From Burkholderiales bacterium (GTDB lineage: Bacteria; Pseudomonadota; Gammaproteobacteria; Burkholderiales; Burkholderiaceae): 5,056 nucleotides of DNA. Below are positions 4,461 to 5,056 of the stretch, one piece after another; the first letter of the stretch is position 1, and each line of letters starts with the position of its first letter. Location: NCBI GenBank assembly GCA_903643055.1, contig CAHJWV010000145.1:1-5056 (forward strand). Direction: 5' to 3'. The notes under the pieces were generated by a model that was not told where the DNA came from, made no database searches, and saw only the letters and a program-made list of their open reading frames with translations. The position numbers and the translations under genes were made by a program.

Positions 4461-5056
4461 GTGACTTCCGCGCCTGCGCCGGCGAACGCTTTCGACCCGG
4501 CGTGGCCTGAAGACGCGATCGAAGTCGGGCGGGTGCTCGATGCCTGGGGCGTGAAAGGCTGGATCAAGGTCCAGGCTTTCGCGTCCGACCCCAAGGCTCT
4601 TTTTTCTTCCAAGCGGTGGTTCATCAAGCCGCCGGATGCGGGCGCTGTGAAGCGGCCCATCCCGTCGATCGCCGGTGGCTACCCCAGCCTGCTGAAGATC
4701 GCGGAAGCGCGCGACCATGGTGATGTGATCGTGGCGCAAGTGAACGACGTGGTTGACCGGGCCGGGGCCGAGGCCTTGCGTGGCGCCCGCATTTTCATTG
4801 CTCGTTCCAGCTTTCCAACCGCGTCTACCGACGAGTACTACTGGGTTGACCTGATCGGCCTGGCTGTCGTCAATCGCGAAGGTGCGCACCTGGGTTCCGT
4901 GGTGGGCTTGCTCGATACCGGTCCGCACAGCGTCTTGCGTGTGGTGCCCGATACGTCCTCATCGCCAACGGAAGAGGCCGAGCGGCTGATTCCCTTTGTC
5001 GGTGCTTATGTCGATGACGTGAGCCTGGCCGAAAAGCGCATCACCGTCGACTGGGG
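4461..5056 (+). CDS. rimM: Ribosome maturation factor RimM (partial at the right edge)
   Basis: RimM binds S19 in the 30S head and helps 16S rRNA processing and late 30S assembly. The frame is open for 198 codons to the window end, with no stop. Seen: an N-terminal RimM barrel with I20-EVGRVLDAWGVKGWIKVQAF40; then the PRC-barrel part with E125-YYWVDLIGL134, G145-SVVGLLDTGPHSVLRV161, and near the end L176-IPFVGAYV184 followed by ITVDW at 194-198. Family proteins usually stop soon after VDWG, so only a few residues should be missing. The start is taken as GTG at 4461, nine bases after the rpsP stop; TTG at 4455 is an alternative in the same frame. There is no Shine-Dalgarno, so translation probably depends on ribosomes finishing rpsP. 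The first 18 residues are a rather long alanine/proline-rich extension. Confidence 0.96.
   Translation, partial: MTSAPAPANAFDPAWPEDAIEVGRVLDAWGVKGWIKVQAFASDPKALFSSKRWFIKPPDAGAVKRPIPSIAGGYPSLLKIAEARDHGDVIVAQVNDVVDRAGAEALRGARIFIARSSFPTASTDEYYWVDLIGLAVVNREGAHLGSVVGLLDTGPHSVLRVVPDTSSSPTEEAERLIPFVGAYVDDVSLAEKRITVDW

Noticed and set aside
4298..4928. Minus-strand open frames opposite rpsP and rimM
   Set aside because: They are antisense to a convincing ribosomal protein and RimM, with no domain or codon-bias support.
1..5056. A previously undescribed defence, mobile or biosynthetic system
   Set aside because: All long genes fall in known housekeeping or widespread families with normal lengths, base composition looks even by eye, and no terminal repeats, integrases, transposases or repeat arrays were seen.

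Overview
The window is an ordinary-looking piece of a GC-rich bacterial chromosome. S16-RimM gene order, codon use with strong G/C preference at third positions, a DUF47-Pit phosphate pair and a P-loop deoxynucleoside kinase all point to a betaproteobacterium, most likely of the Burkholderiales. This placement is an inference from gene content and protein style, not from a database search. No mobile elements, CRISPR arrays, tRNA or rRNA genes were seen. All seven long genes are intact except the last, which runs off the right edge.

Layout: (1) Positions 1-40 may hold the last codons of an upstream gene. (2) 121-1136, plus strand: a small four-helix membrane protein of the DUF486/DMT family, followed two bases later by a deoxynucleoside kinase. 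(3) 1137-1216: a short intergenic stretch with an inverted repeat that also reads as a Pho-box-like element. (4) 1217-2896, plus strand: a PhoU-like DUF47 protein and a short-type Pit inorganic phosphate transporter, 18 bases apart, which form a low-affinity phosphate uptake module. (5) 2897-3021: a convergent gap with a strong GC-rich compound hairpin. (6) 4004-3022, minus strand: a phosphinothricin/methionine-sulfoximine-type GNAT acetyltransferase whose stop codon overlaps (ATGA) the start of a TM2-like four-helix membrane protein. (7) 4005-4184: a divergent control region with a perfect TATAAT and a roughly 140-base leader with foldable elements. (8) 4185-5056, plus strand: rpsP (ribosomal protein S16) and rimM (16S rRNA processing factor), the start of the classic rpsP-rimM-trmD-rplS operon; trmD and rplS would lie beyond the window.

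The genes fall into separate jobs: nucleotide salvage, phosphate uptake, small-molecule N-acetylation and 30S ribosome assembly. I see no evidence for a new multi-gene system. The points most worth a second look are the candidate Pho box before the DUF47-pit pair, the structured rpsP leader with a stem that could hide the ribosome binding site, the back-to-back -10 elements between the acetyltransferase and rpsP, and the uncharacterised TM2-like protein translationally coupled to the acetyltransferase.
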